A stretch of DNA of 41,382 nucleotides from JARRLC01 sp037387425 (GCA_037387425.1 JARRLC010000003.1:1-41382), one strand, 5' to 3'. Shown: positions 1 to 8,778, counted from the stretch's first letter. Numbers and translations are program-made. Notes: generated by a model from the sequence alone, not told the origin.

Positions 1-1895
1 CTTGAGGGGGCGGTTTTAGCTTCCGCCTTCACATCTGCGCCTGCCTTCTTCCACCACGCGGTGAGCTGCATCCCAGCGACGGGGTTGATTTTCGAATGCC
101 CCAGCGTGTTCCAATGCGCAACCCATTGTTTCGGCGCGTGATAAAGCGGCAGTACATACGCGCCGCTCAGCAAGACACGGTCCAAAGCGCGCACCGCCGA
201 GACGAAGTCTTCGCGGCTTTTCGCGGCCAGGAGCGCGGCAATCATAGCGTCTATTGCGGGCTCTTTAGCACCTGGGAAGTTGAAGCTGCGGTTCAACTTG
301 GCGGCGGCCATGGACCAACGGTTGTTCTGTTCATTCCCCGGCGATAGCGAAGACCGCCATGTGAAGTCGATCATGTCGAAATCGAACTTATCGAGCCGTC
401 GTTGGAATTGCGCGTCATCGACCTGCCGGACACGGACTTCAATGCCCACATTGCGTAGATCGCGCGCAAACAAGAGGAACAAACGCTCCTGATTGCGCGT
501 TTTCGCCATCATCTCGAAACGGAAAGGCTGTCCGGTCGCTTTGTTCACGAGTTTGCCGTTAACCTGAGCGTAGCCAGCCGCTTGCAAAAGTCGCAATGCT
601 TTCCGTCGGTTGCTGCGGTCGCGGCCGGAGCCATCACTGACAGGCTGGTGGAACGTGCCCGCCATGATTTCCGGCGTGACCGCGTCCGGGAACGGCGCCA
701 AAAGCGTGCGTTCGCGCTCATCGGCCGGGCGGCCGGCGGAGGACAGCTCCGAGCGTTCAAAAAAGCTCTGTGTGCGCTTGTAAAGATTGCGAAACAGGTT
801 GGCGTTTTGCCATTCGAAGTCGAATAAAAGCGTTAGCGCCTGGCGTACGCGGATGTCTGAGAAAATTGGGCGGCGCGTGTTGAACACCAGGGCGTGCATG
901 CCAGCGGGGCGCGCGATTTCAAACTCAGCTTTTATCACTTTTCCGCTTTTGATGGCCGGGAAGTCATATTCGGTGGCCCATTGACCGGCGTCGTCTTCGG
1001 TCATGACATGAATATGTCCTTTCTTGAAGGCCTCGAACATGGCGGTCTGGTCGCGGAAGAAGTCGTAGCGGATTTCATCGAAATTATAGAGGCCGCGATT
1101 GACCGGCAGATTGCGCCCCCAGTAATCGGGGTTGCGCTTGAAGGTGATACGCGTGCCGGGGACCACTTCGCTAATTGTATAGGGACCGCTGCCAATAAGC
1201 GGTTTCAGAGTAGTCTTTTCGAATTCTTCCGGTTTGGTGAGATGCTTTGGTAAGATCGGCATGAGCCCAATGATAAGCGGCATTTCGCGGTCGCCATCGG
1301 CGCGGAAATACATCTTTACGCCATGCTCGCCAATGCGCTCCATGCGCTCCACCTTGGAGTAATAGCTGCGATGCGTCGTGGGGATGCCTTTATCGCGCAA
1401 GAGTTCGAGCGAGAAAATCACGTCATCCACTGTGACGGGTGTGCCGTCCGAAAAACACGCTTCCGGACGCAAGGTGAACAGCACCCAGCTCCGGTCTTCG
1501 GGGACTTCGACGGTCTCAGCCAAGAGCCCGTAGAGCGAAAATGGTTCGTCATTCGCGCGCGCCAGCAGGCTTTCGTAAACATAATCGCGGACGCCTGGCG
1601 CTGGCTCGCCTTTGGGAATGAATTGGTTGAGGCTATCAAACGTTCCTGAAGCGCCCATCACCAGTCTGCCGCCTTTTGGCGCTTGCGGATTGACGTAATC
1701 GAAATGCGTGAAATCGCTTGAGTATTTGGGATCGCCATGCATCGCGATGCCATGACGCGGCCCTTGAGACAGGCCCGCATGCGCCCGGGCGGCGGCGGCG
1801 CTGCAAGGCTCTGCGAAGATGTCGGAGGCCGCGCTTGCGTACCAAAGCAATACACTCAGACATAAAATTATAAAGCGGAGCGGAGTCGTTTTCAT
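1..1895 (-). CDS. ABC transporter substrate-binding protein, oligopeptide (family 5), 3' end outside window
   Basis: Periplasmic solute-binding protein of the extracellular family 5 (DppA/OppA/YejA type), which delivers peptides to an ABC importer. I read an uninterrupted minus-strand frame from ATG 1893-1895 to the window edge, 631 codons. The N-terminus is a signal peptide with a hydrophobic run FIILCLSVLLWYASA. Then come family-like segments: a GIAMHGDPKY region, NPQAPKGGRLVMGASGTFDSLN, an SDGTPVTVDDVIFSLELL block, and the diagnostic GSGPYTISEV...NPDYWGRNLPVNRGLYNFD segment, closest in style to YejA. The last residues in the window (MQLTAWWKK...) resemble the family C-terminus, so only a few codons are probably missing. 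No permease or ATPase gene is visible; they would lie beyond the edge. A hairpin at 1950-1973 lies just upstream. Confidence 0.9.
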   Translation of the reverse strand, partial: MKTTPLRFIILCLSVLLWYASAASDIFAEPCSAAAARAHAGLSQGPRHGIAMHGDPKYSSDFTHFDYVNPQAPKGGRLVMGASGTFDSLNQFIPKGEPAPGVRDYVYESLLARANDEPFSLYGLLAETVEVPEDRSWVLFTLRPEACFSDGTPVTVDDVIFSLELLRDKGIPTTHRSYYSKVERMERIGEHGVKMYFRADGDREMPLIIGLMPILPKHLTKPEEFEKTTLKPLIGSGPYTISEVVPGTRITFKRNPDYWGRNLPVNRGLYNFDEIRYDFFRDQTAMFEAFKKGHIHVMTEDDAGQWATEYDFPAIKSGKVIKAEFEIARPAGMHALVFNTRRPIFSDIRVRQALTLLFDFEWQNANLFRNLYKRTQSFFERSELSSAGRPADERERTLLAPFPDAVTPEIMAGTFHQPVSDGSGRDRSNRRKALRLLQAAGYAQVNGKLVNKATGQPFRFEMMAKTRNQERLFLLFARDLRNVGIEVRVRQVDDAQFQRRLDKFDFDMIDFTWRSSLSPGNEQNNRWSMAAAKLNRSFNFPGAKEPAIDAMIAALLAAKSREDFVSAVRALDRVLLSGAYVLPLYHAPKQWVAHWNTLGHSKINPVAGMQLTAWWKKAGADVKAEAKTAPS

Positions 1896-2242
1896 GCAAC
1901 AGTTCCGTCATCAGTTGAAGCCGCATTGCTCAAACATGCTTGGATTAGCACATTTTTCGCCTGCGAAAAGTGTCTAACTGGCACCTTTGCCTATGGCCTT
2001 CTGACAAGGTCATGCTATGAAAGGCATCGTCCAAGTGAGGAAATCCCTCCGGAAGTGAATGCTTCCATGGCTTGTGAAGAGGACATACCTAAAGCGCAAC
2101 CTGTCATGGGAATGCCGTATTTGGGTGGTTCCACGCCATGAGGCGTTCATTGCTGTGCCTTGAGGGTGGGGGAACGCAAGGACAAAAGCAATCCCGAAGC
2201 TCGTTTTAGGGGATTGATAGCCGATTTGGAGAGCAATTTCGC
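1896..2242. other. Intergenic gap between divergent genes
   Basis: This 347-base gap must hold promoters for the minus-strand peptide-binding protein and the plus-strand IalB-like gene. Apart from the inverted repeat at 1950-1973 I see no RNA gene or convincing ORF. The short frames here lack a ribosome site or protein-like composition. GGAGAG at 2229-2234 fits the ribosome site for the gene starting at 2243. Confidence 0.5.
1950..1973. promoter_or_regulatory. 11-bp inverted repeat upstream of the peptide-binding protein gene
   Basis: ACATTTTTCGC (1950-1960) faces GCGAAAAGTGT (1963-1973) across a 2-base spacer, with one T-G mismatch. It lies 55 bases upstream of the minus-strand ATG at 1895. 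It could be an operator or an mRNA 5' hairpin. No T-tract suggests a terminator. Confidence 0.4.
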
Positions 2243-2953
2243 ATGGCGATGCGAAGTGAAAGGTCGATAAAAATGTATGCAAAGCGAGTGACAGGTGAAT
2301 TGGGTGCGATTGCACGCGCTGGTATCGCCGCGTTGATGCTGGTGGCGGGTATCGGTCTGGCGGCAACGCCCACGTTGGCCGCGGACGGGAAAAAGGCTGC
2401 TGCTAGCAAAAAAGCAAAGAACTTTTGGGTCAAGCTCTGCGATAAAGCGCATTCTGCGAAAAACCCTAAGAAGAAAATCGATGTTTGCGTGACGCATCAC
2501 GAACAGATTCATACGAAGACCGGCATGGTTCTGGTGTCCGTCGCACTCCGTCAGATTGAAGGGCAGAAAAACGTCGTGATGGTTATGGTGCCTCTCGGCA
2601 TGCAATTGCGTCCTGGCGTGTTGATGAAATTCGACAACGATAAGCCTATCAAGTTGGATTACACCTTCTGCGCGGTGCTTGGCTGTTATGCAGAACTTGA
2701 AGCCACGCCTGCCATCGTTAAGAAGATGAAGAGCGCCAAGAAGATTACCGTGGGCTTCATGTCTCCTGAAGGCAAGCTGGTCCCGATGGGTGTTCCGATG
2801 GACGGCTTCGTGAAGACTCTTGATGGTAAGCCTGCTGATAGCAAGCAGTACATGAAAGAGCGTAAGCGCATGATGATGGCTATCCGTAAGAAACAGGTCG
2901 AAGCCTTCAAAAAAGCCAAAGCTGAGGCTGATAAGAAAAAAGGCGGCAAGTAA
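2243..2953 (+). CDS. Invasion-associated locus B (IalB) family secreted protein
   Basis: Predicted periplasmic or secreted IalB-family protein of 236 residues. IalB was named in Bartonella, but the family is widespread in non-pathogenic alphaproteobacteria, so the name does not imply virulence here. A hydrophobic stretch at residues 24-45 ends in TLA-A, a plausible signal peptidase site. The core has the family features KLCDKA, a VCVTHHE segment, VPLGMQLRPGV and a CAVLGCYAE cysteine pair (usually a disulfide). The C-terminus is a Lys/Ala-rich, probably helical tail. ATG 2243 has GGAGAG 8 bases upstream. ATG 2273, preceded by AAAGG, is an alternative that still keeps the signal peptide. The gene is monocistronic, with a terminator right after it. 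Confidence 0.88.
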   Translation: MAMRSERSIKMYAKRVTGELGAIARAGIAALMLVAGIGLAATPTLAADGKKAAASKKAKNFWVKLCDKAHSAKNPKKKIDVCVTHHEQIHTKTGMVLVSVALRQIEGQKNVVMVMVPLGMQLRPGVLMKFDNDKPIKLDYTFCAVLGCYAELEATPAIVKKMKSAKKITVGFMSPEGKLVPMGVPMDGFVKTLDGKPADSKQYMKERKRMMMAIRKKQVEAFKKAKAEADKKKGGK

Positions 2954-2987
2954 GACGCCTGCCTAAAGCACGACTAATCTAATGCTG

Positions 2988-3028
2988 AACCAGCTGCCGT
3001 ACATATTGCGGCGGCTGGTTTTGTTTTT
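2988..3028 (+). terminator. Rho-independent terminator after the ialB-like gene
   Basis: AACCAGCTGCCG (2988-2999) pairs with CGGCGGCTGGTT (3009-3020) with a single G-T wobble, followed by TTTTGTTTTT through 3028. It separates the ialB-like gene from ftsQ. Confidence 0.85.
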
Positions 3029-3210
3029 GGTGGGCATAAAGTTGTGATCACCAACACATCTTGGCGCATAATTTTCATCGAATCTTTACCACTTGGTAGT
3101 GAATCTGTTCGTTCAAGCACGACAGAGTCTTAAGCCAATACGGGTTGGAGCAAGCCGTCCGCGCGCGGAAATGACGGATGCTGCAACCGGCGCGCGCAAG
3201 ACACAGTCGG

Positions 3211-3224
3211 TTAATATTCGTTAA
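3211..3224. promoter_or_regulatory. Paired TTAA motif, CtrA-like site upstream of ftsQ
   Basis: TTAATATTCGTTAA places two TTAA half-sites 6 bases apart, 31-44 bases before the ftsQ start. The CtrA consensus in alphaproteobacteria is TTAA-N7-TTAA, and CtrA controls ftsQA and ftsZ in Caulobacter. The spacing here is one base short, so this is a tentative call. Confidence 0.3.
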
Positions 3225-3254
3225 TAGCATTAGCAGGATTGTGGAGGACGCGTC

Positions 3255-4229
3255 TTGCAATCGGCGATAAACACCAGTACTTCATTTATAAATGACGGCT
3301 CTGAAGAACAATATGCTAATCCTTCTTCAGTGCAGTACTTTTTCTGGTCTAGGGTCCGATCAGCAAATGCTGCCGCTCCATCTGATGTGGCTTTTTTCCG
3401 GTGGTGGCAAGCCCACGCCGATGTGGCTTCAAAGATCGGTTTTGTCTCCTGCGTAGTGACCTATGTGTTGATTTCGGCGTTTGGCCTGTCCCATACGGGG
3501 CAATGGCGCAGCGTTTGGCAATCGATTTCCACTGCGGCTAACGATCTCGCGGTAGCCGCCGGGCTTGAGGTGAAAACGGTGACAGTGGACGGAAAGGTCA
3601 ACCTAACGAAAGCGGAAGTCACCGCGGCGCTCGGAACGCGGCGCGGCGTGTCCATTCTTGCTTTTGATACGGCCGCCGCCCGCAAACGTCTGAAAAACAT
3701 TCCATGGGTACGCGAGGCGCGCGTAACGCGCTTTCTGCCATCTACGTTGTTTGTCGAATTGGAGGAAAAGCGCCCCTTCGCGTTATGGCGCGACGAGAAG
3801 CATACGGTCGCTATCGATGCTGAAGGCAAGATCCTCGCCGAGGTCAAAGCCGAGAAATTCAGAGGGTTGCCCGTGGTGTCTGGCGCATGGGCGGCAAGGC
3901 CCGCGCGGTATATCATCGCCAGATTGCGAAAGTTTCCGAAGCTGTATCGGCGTGTCGCCAGCATTGAGCGGATCGCCAAACGCCGCTGGGACATCATTTT
4001 TGACACAGGGATGCGCGCAAAGCTCCCTGCGGTGAAGATTTCGCAAGCGCTGATGGATTTGGACGCCATGGCCAACAGTAAAAAGGCCACGTTATACGAA
4101 ATTGCGGAGATAGATTTCCGCGTGCCAACACAATTCACTGTGCGTTTGCGGGATAATTCTGAAAGCGCACGCAAGAAGTTCATAACCGGTCTTGCCAAAG
4201 CCAAAGAGGCCCGAAGCAACGAAATGTAA
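3255..4229 (+). CDS. ftsQ: Cell division protein FtsQ
   Basis: Bitopic divisome protein that links early cytoplasmic and late periplasmic division proteins. It has 324 residues: a cytoplasmic N-terminus, one membrane segment at about 60-78 (IGFVSCVVTYVLISAFGLS), a POTRA domain at about 106-173 (VTVDGKVNLTKAEVTAAL, then NIPWVREARVTRFLPSTLFVELEEKRPFALW), and a beta domain ending near VPTQFTVRLRD. The start is TTG 3255, chosen because GGAGG at 3243-3247 sits 7 bases upstream and no earlier ATG fits. It is followed 24 bases later by ftsA. No ddl, murB or murC lies upstream, unlike the classical dcw order. Confidence 0.95.
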   Translation: MQSAINTSTSFINDGSEEQYANPSSVQYFFWSRVRSANAAAPSDVAFFRWWQAHADVASKIGFVSCVVTYVLISAFGLSHTGQWRSVWQSISTAANDLAVAAGLEVKTVTVDGKVNLTKAEVTAALGTRRGVSILAFDTAAARKRLKNIPWVREARVTRFLPSTLFVELEEKRPFALWRDEKHTVAIDAEGKILAEVKAEKFRGLPVVSGAWAARPARYIIARLRKFPKLYRRVASIERIAKRRWDIIFDTGMRAKLPAVKISQALMDLDAMANSKKATLYEIAEIDFRVPTQFTVRLRDNSESARKKFITGLAKAKEARSNEM

Positions 4230-4253
4230 AATAAGATAAGTCGGGGACAGAAC

Positions 4254-5552
4254 TTGCGAACGAAGACACGCAAATATTCTAATCACGAACGTGTCGCCGT
4301 CGTTCTTGACGTCGGGACACGCAAAATGTGCTGTCTTGTTGCACGTCTCTTGCCGTTGCGTCGCGGTCGGGAGGCGCCCGCGCTTACGTCTCGCATCCGG
4401 GTTATCGGATATGGATATCAGCTTTCGCGCGGTATCACCTCTGGCCGCATTTCCGAAATGGAGCCCGCTGAACGCACCATCCGCAACGTGGTGGCCAAGG
4501 CTGAACGCGCCGCCGATGTGACCGTGAACGAAGTCTATGTCACAACCGGGTTCGGACCGCTCTCCAGCCAGAGCTTCACCGCCAATGTCGATTTGCCGGG
4601 CGGTTCTGTTACCTCACGCGATATGGATCGCGTCATGCGTGCGGCGCGCGAATATGGTTCGCGCTTAGGCAAGACAGTGCTGCACGCTGTGCCGTTCGGC
4701 TATACGCTGGGGTATGAAACCGGCATCACCGATCCGCTCGGCATGATTGGCGACACGCTCAAAGTGGATGTGCACGCCGTTTCGGTGAATGGCTTAGTGC
4801 TGAAAAATTTGAAACACTGCATTCAGCGCAGTCATTTATCGGTTGCGGGGGTGGGGGCTTCGGCTTACGCAAGCGGCATGGCTGTTCTGAGCGAAAGCGA
4901 GATGCAAAACGGCGTCATCTGTCTGGATATGGGGGCCGGATCAACGGGGATATCCGTATTTTCACAGGGGAGTTTCGTCTATTGCGATTCGGTGGATATT
5001 GGTGGCAATCATATCACGAACGATATCGCGCATGCTTTTTCGATGCCGCTGATTGAAGCGGAACGGTTGAAAACGCTCTTTGCATCAGCTCTTGTGGCAC
5101 CGGAAGATGTGTGCGAACCAGTAATTGCGGAGCATGATGACGATCTCGAAGCAGAGGTTGTTGCGCGCCATATTTCGAAGGCGGAGCTGTCGGACATAGC
5201 ACGCGCGCGGCTCGAACAGACGTTTGTTGAAGTGCGCGACCGCTTGCGCGCTAGCGGTATGGAGCCTATGTCTGGGCAAAGGCTAGTCTTGACGGGCGGT
5301 GCGAGTGAGCTTATGGGCGCAGTGGAACTGGCTGGGCAGATTTTCAGGAAGCAACCACGTTTGGGGCGTCCGCGTCCGGTGGCGGGGTTGCCAAGGCCAG
5401 AGGCAGGGCCAGCGTTTGCGGCGCCGGTGGGGTTGCTGATCCATTTGCTGGAAGACGATCTGACGATGGATGCCGGTGTGGCCCCAGAGATCATTGCAAC
5501 GAGTCAAGGGTATCTGGCGCGTGTAGGCCAGTGGCTGCGGGAAAGTTTTTAG
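4254..5552 (+). CDS. ftsA: Cell division protein FtsA
   Basis: Actin-fold ATPase that tethers FtsZ filaments to the membrane and recruits later divisome proteins. It has 432 residues. Visible parts are phosphate-1 VAVVLDVGTRKMCCLVA near residue 14, the 1C-domain region GRISEMEPAERTI..., phosphate-2 CLDMGAGSTGISVF, the adenosine motif LVLTGGASELMG, and a C-terminal amphipathic segment YLARVGQWLRESF, the membrane-targeting helix. The start is TTG 4254. It follows ftsQ by 24 bases and precedes ftsZ by 98, consistent with one transcript. Two successive TTG starts (ftsQ and ftsA) fit low-level translation of division proteins that are much rarer than FtsZ; that link is inference. Confidence 0.95.
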   Translation: MRTKTRKYSNHERVAVVLDVGTRKMCCLVARLLPLRRGREAPALTSRIRVIGYGYQLSRGITSGRISEMEPAERTIRNVVAKAERAADVTVNEVYVTTGFGPLSSQSFTANVDLPGGSVTSRDMDRVMRAAREYGSRLGKTVLHAVPFGYTLGYETGITDPLGMIGDTLKVDVHAVSVNGLVLKNLKHCIQRSHLSVAGVGASAYASGMAVLSESEMQNGVICLDMGAGSTGISVFSQGSFVYCDSVDIGGNHITNDIAHAFSMPLIEAERLKTLFASALVAPEDVCEPVIAEHDDDLEAEVVARHISKAELSDIARARLEQTFVEVRDRLRASGMEPMSGQRLVLTGGASELMGAVELAGQIFRKQPRLGRPRPVAGLPRPEAGPAFAAPVGLLIHLLEDDLTMDAGVAPEIIATSQGYLARVGQWLRESF

Positions 5553-5650
5553 CGTGCTGACACATTCCCAAAGCCGCTTCATTGTGTCAAAGAACAACTG
5601 TCGCGAGGAACGAGGCCGCGCGACCAGCTAAAGGTGAGAACGAGGCTGCC

Positions 5651-7240
5651 ATGAGCATCAACCTGAAACTTCCGGCGCTGACGGAGTTGCGGCCGCGTAT
5701 CATCGTCGTTGGCTGTGGCGGAGCAGGCGGCAACGCCGTCAACAACATGATCCAGTATGGGCTGGAAGGTGTGGAGTTTATCGCCGCCAATACCGATGCG
5801 CAGGCGCTGTCGATGTCAGCGGCGGGGTGCCGCATTCAAATGGGCGTCACCATCACTGAAGGACTGGGCGCAGGCTCGAAGCCGGAAATCGGCGCTGCGG
5901 CGGCGGAAGAGGCTATCGACGAAATCCGCTCGCATATCGAAGGCGCGCATCTTCTGTTCATCACGGCGGGCATGGGTGGCGGCACCGGCACGGGTGCGGC
6001 TGCGGTTATTGCGCGCGCGGCCAAGGAAATGGGCATCCTCACGGTGGGCGTTGTTACCAAGCCGTTCGAGTTCGAAGGCCAGCGCCGCATGCGGATCGCC
6101 AATGACGGCATCGTTCAGCTTTCAGAATATGTGGATACGCTCATCGTTATCCCCAACCAGAATTTGTTCCGCATCGCTAACGAGAAAACCACCTTTGCCG
6201 AGGCGTTTCAGCGCGCCGACGATGTGCTGAAATCGGGCGTGGCCTGCATCACCGATCTGATGGTGAAAGAAGGGCTGATTAACCTCGATTTCGCCGACGT
6301 GCGCGTTGTGATGCAGAGTATGGGCACCGCGCTTATGGGCACGGGCGAAGCCGATGGCGAGCAACGCGCGTTGCGCGCTGCTGAGGCCGCCATTTCTAAT
6401 CCGCTGCTTGATGAAGTTTCTATGCGCGGGGCCAAGGGCCTGTTGATCTCCATCACCGGCAGCTTCGATATGACGCTTTATGAGGTGGAAGAAGCCGCTT
6501 CCCGCGTGCGCCGCGAGGTGGACCCGGACGCCAACCCGGATATCAACATCATTGTGGGCGCAACTTTCGATCACTCCATTGAGGGGCGGTTGCGCGTTTC
6601 TGTGGTGGCGACAGGCATTAACGCCGGACAAGCGCCGCATACAACGGCGGAAGGCGACGGACCGCGCAGTAACCGGCTTGTGGAGCGGATCGCCGCCCCC
6701 TCAAAGGGGGGAGAACGAGATCAGGAGCGTGATAAACTGGCTTCGCGCAGTGGCGGCCAGCAGGACGGCTCTCAGGAAACCTGGCAAGCCGCTGGCAATG
6801 TCACCATAGAACCGCGTTCGCCGAAATATATGGTCAATCAATCGGGGGGACGCGGAAAGTCTCAGGGGCAACAGGCGCCTCATTTTGAGCCGCAACCTCC
6901 CACGCGGCCAATTCGTCCGCCGCGCCGTCCACTGACGGGGAAGGATTTTCCAGAACTCGCCCAACATGAAGCTGAGCTTCGCGAGCGGCAGTCACTGGGC
7001 TTCAAACGCCGGGGCGGGCTGTTGGATTGGGTGACGGGGCGTTCTCGCAACCAGGATCCTGATCCATCTGCAAAGCTTACGCCGACGCTGGAGGTCAATG
7101 GGCAGCACGGCGCAGGTGGTGATGATTCGGGCAGGGAAGGCGACTCAGACGCGGCCTGTGGCTCAAATGGCACAGGGCGTGGTCGAAATGGTGAGGAACC
7201 GTTTGATATTCCAACTTTTTTCAAACGCCCCCTTAACTGA
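5651..7240 (+). CDS. ftsZ: Cell division protein FtsZ
   Basis: Tubulin-like GTPase that forms the Z ring. It has 529 residues from ATG 5651; an in-frame upstream start at 5582 would add 23 residues unlike the family. The GTPase domain has GCGGAGGNAVNNM near 21-33, NTDAQAL, the tubulin signature GGGTGTG at 109-115, the T5-T7 region, and RVSVVATGI at its end. A roughly 190-residue Gly/Pro/charged linker follows, then the conserved C-terminal peptide FDIPTFFKRPLN (518-529) that binds FtsA and other partners. Long linkers are usual in alphaproteobacteria. Bases 6695-6711 in the linker are a GC palindrome (see findings). Confidence 0.97.
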   Translation: MSINLKLPALTELRPRIIVVGCGGAGGNAVNNMIQYGLEGVEFIAANTDAQALSMSAAGCRIQMGVTITEGLGAGSKPEIGAAAAEEAIDEIRSHIEGAHLLFITAGMGGGTGTGAAAVIARAAKEMGILTVGVVTKPFEFEGQRRMRIANDGIVQLSEYVDTLIVIPNQNLFRIANEKTTFAEAFQRADDVLKSGVACITDLMVKEGLINLDFADVRVVMQSMGTALMGTGEADGEQRALRAAEAAISNPLLDEVSMRGAKGLLISITGSFDMTLYEVEEAASRVRREVDPDANPDINIIVGATFDHSIEGRLRVSVVATGINAGQAPHTTAEGDGPRSNRLVERIAAPSKGGERDQERDKLASRSGGQQDGSQETWQAAGNVTIEPRSPKYMVNQSGGRGKSQGQQAPHFEPQPPTRPIRPPRRPLTGKDFPELAQHEAELRERQSLGFKRRGGLLDWVTGRSRNQDPDPSAKLTPTLEVNGQHGAGGDDSGREGDSDAACGSNGTGRGRNGEEPFDIPTFFKRPLN

Positions 7241-7601
7241 GCCTTTTGTTCAATTTTTCCAGAATACGGCTAGATCCAACACAAATGCGTTATCAACAGG
7301 CAGTAAAAAGCCTGCTTGACAGCGTGTGTATGGACGGTGCGTGCCCTGATTCTTACAAAACGTAACAGATTGTAAAAAAGCGTGATTTGCCGTGCGTTAA
7401 CCCATCGGATTAAGTTCAGCTCGTTACAGCGATGACGTGGGGCGTTTAGGCGTAGCGTAACAACCGGCACATAATAAGCTCTTATAAGTCTGAGTTGGGA
7501 TCTTAAGGCCAAGTGGCCACGCCAAAACATTGTCATCGTAACCAAACGGGGGAACGGACGTTGATGGGGATCAAGTCCATTCCGTAGGGGAAAGACGGCA
7601 A
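7241..7601. other. Gap between ftsZ and lpxC
   Basis: A 361-base gap. CAGGC/GCCTG at about 7299-7315 could form a small hairpin but has no T-tract. TTGACA at 7317-7322 is a possible -35 without a clear -10. GGGGAAAG shortly before 7602 is the lpxC ribosome site. No ORF or RNA gene is supported. lpxC probably has its own promoter here. Confidence 0.4.
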
Positions 7602-8558
7602 ATGAAGACTTTCTCGGGGGGCCGACAAACGACAATCAATACGGACGTCGTTCTGTCAGGCATCGGTGTACATAGCGCATCTCCGGCTTCTGTGATTCTC
7701 CACCCAGCCGAAGCTGACACTGGCCGCAATTTCGTTGTGAAAAACGGAAATGGCCGTATGGTTCGCATCTCGGCAGACTTCCGCTCTGTGGCCAATGTCA
7801 CATTGTGCACCATCCTCGGCGATGGAAAAGGGGCTATGGCCGCGACGGTCGAGCACCTGATGTCAGCGCTGAATGGTATGGGGGTCGATAACGTTGAAAT
7901 CGAACTCGATGGCAACGAAGTGCCGATCCTTGATGGCAGCGCCGCTCAGTTTGTGGACGCCATCGACGAAGTGGGCTTATGCGTCCTTAATGCGCCACGC
8001 CGTTTCGTCAAAGTACTGAAAACGGTGCGGATCGAAGAAGGCGAAAGCTTCGCCGAACTCCGCCCCTATAACGGTAACCGCTTCGATGTAACCATCGATT
8101 TCCCCACACCTCTCATTGGCCGCCAGCATCTCACCATAGATCTTACCCCCAACGTTTACCGCCGCGAAATTTCCCGCGCTCGCACCTTCGGCTTCATGAA
8201 AGACGTGAAGGCGCTTTGGGCCGCTGGGCGCGCGCTGGGCTCATCGTTGGAAAACACCGTAGCGCTGGGGGATGACCGCATCCTCAACCCTGAAGGTCTG
8301 CGCTACGCTAACGAATTTGTCCGCCATAAAACGCTGGACGCTATCGGCGATCTAGCTCTTATGGACGCGCCGCTTCTGGGCGCCTATCGCTCCATCCGTG
8401 GTGGACATCGCATTAACACCAATATTCTCAAAGCTTTGTACGAAGACCGCACTGCCTGGGCTGTTGTCGAGGCAGATGTCCCGCACTACCGGGAGCGCGG
8501 GCATGCCGATGTTGGGATCGCGCATGCACAGCCGGCTTTTGCACCTAACCGTGGTTGA
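7602..8558 (+). CDS. lpxC: UDP-3-O-acyl-N-acetylglucosamine deacetylase
   Basis: Zinc amidase that catalyses the committed step of lipid A synthesis in the cytoplasm. It has 318 residues, normal for the family. Two LpxC repeats are visible. Residues expected to bind zinc are H85 (VEHLMSAL), H242 and D246 (RHKTLDAIGD), with H269 (RGGHRINTN) as the catalytic His; these match the E. coli pattern H79, H238, D242, H265. The N-terminal repeat carries SGIGVHS and NEVPILDGSA. ATG 7602 has GGGGAAAG just upstream. Its position after ftsZ is widely conserved. A strong terminator follows. Confidence 0.97.
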   Translation: MKTFSGGRQTTINTDVVLSGIGVHSASPASVILHPAEADTGRNFVVKNGNGRMVRISADFRSVANVTLCTILGDGKGAMAATVEHLMSALNGMGVDNVEIELDGNEVPILDGSAAQFVDAIDEVGLCVLNAPRRFVKVLKTVRIEEGESFAELRPYNGNRFDVTIDFPTPLIGRQHLTIDLTPNVYRREISRARTFGFMKDVKALWAAGRALGSSLENTVALGDDRILNPEGLRYANEFVRHKTLDAIGDLALMDAPLLGAYRSIRGGHRINTNILKALYEDRTAWAVVEADVPHYRERGHADVGIAHAQPAFAPNRG

Positions 8559-8579
8559 GTAAATTGCGTGGCTCCATCT

Positions 8580-8618
8580 ACCCGCCTGCTTCCCCATGAG
8601 CGGGCGGGTTTTACTTTT
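8580..8618 (+). terminator. Rho-independent terminator after lpxC
   Basis: ACCCGCC...GCT (8580-8590) pairs with AGC.GGGCGGGT (8599-8609), followed by TTTTACTTTT. It lies 22 bases after the lpxC stop and separates lpxC from bamD. Confidence 0.85.
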
Positions 8619-8689
8619 GGAGTATTACCACTTAATAGAGTTGGGGCAAAAAATCACCACAATCACGCTGTTTGTTCAATGCGGCGACT

Positions 8690-8708
8690 CGCGTTAAAGG
8701 TTAACGCG
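8690..8708. promoter_or_regulatory. Perfect 8-bp palindrome upstream of bamD
   Basis: CGCGTTAA (8690-8697) and TTAACGCG (8701-8708) form a perfect inverted repeat with a 3-base AGG spacer, 71 bases before the bamD start. It is a good candidate binding site for a dimeric regulator. The protein is unknown. It contains TTAA half-sites but not with the CtrA arrangement. Confidence 0.4.
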
Positions 8709-8778
8709 CGATATGGTCTTTTGAGCTGTCCTACCTATGGACTGTCACCCTAACTAATTAGCAAAATCGAGGGAGCTA

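Larger units (their letters stand above)
2954..3254. other. Gap between ialB-like gene and ftsQ
   Basis: A 301-base gap holding the terminator at 2988-3028, then about 225 bases that should include the ftsQ promoter. A paired TTAA motif lies at 3211-3224. No coding region is convincing. The usual mur and ddl genes are absent here, so ftsQ is likely read from its own promoter. Confidence 0.5.

Noticed and set aside
1926..2141. 71-codon frame between the first two genes
   Set aside because: No ribosome site, and residues are not protein-like; the stretch is better read as a divergent promoter region.
3461..4273. 270-codon minus-strand frame opposite ftsQ
   Set aside because: Shadow of ftsQ; the ftsQ frame has a membrane segment and POTRA domain, the antisense frame nothing recognisable.
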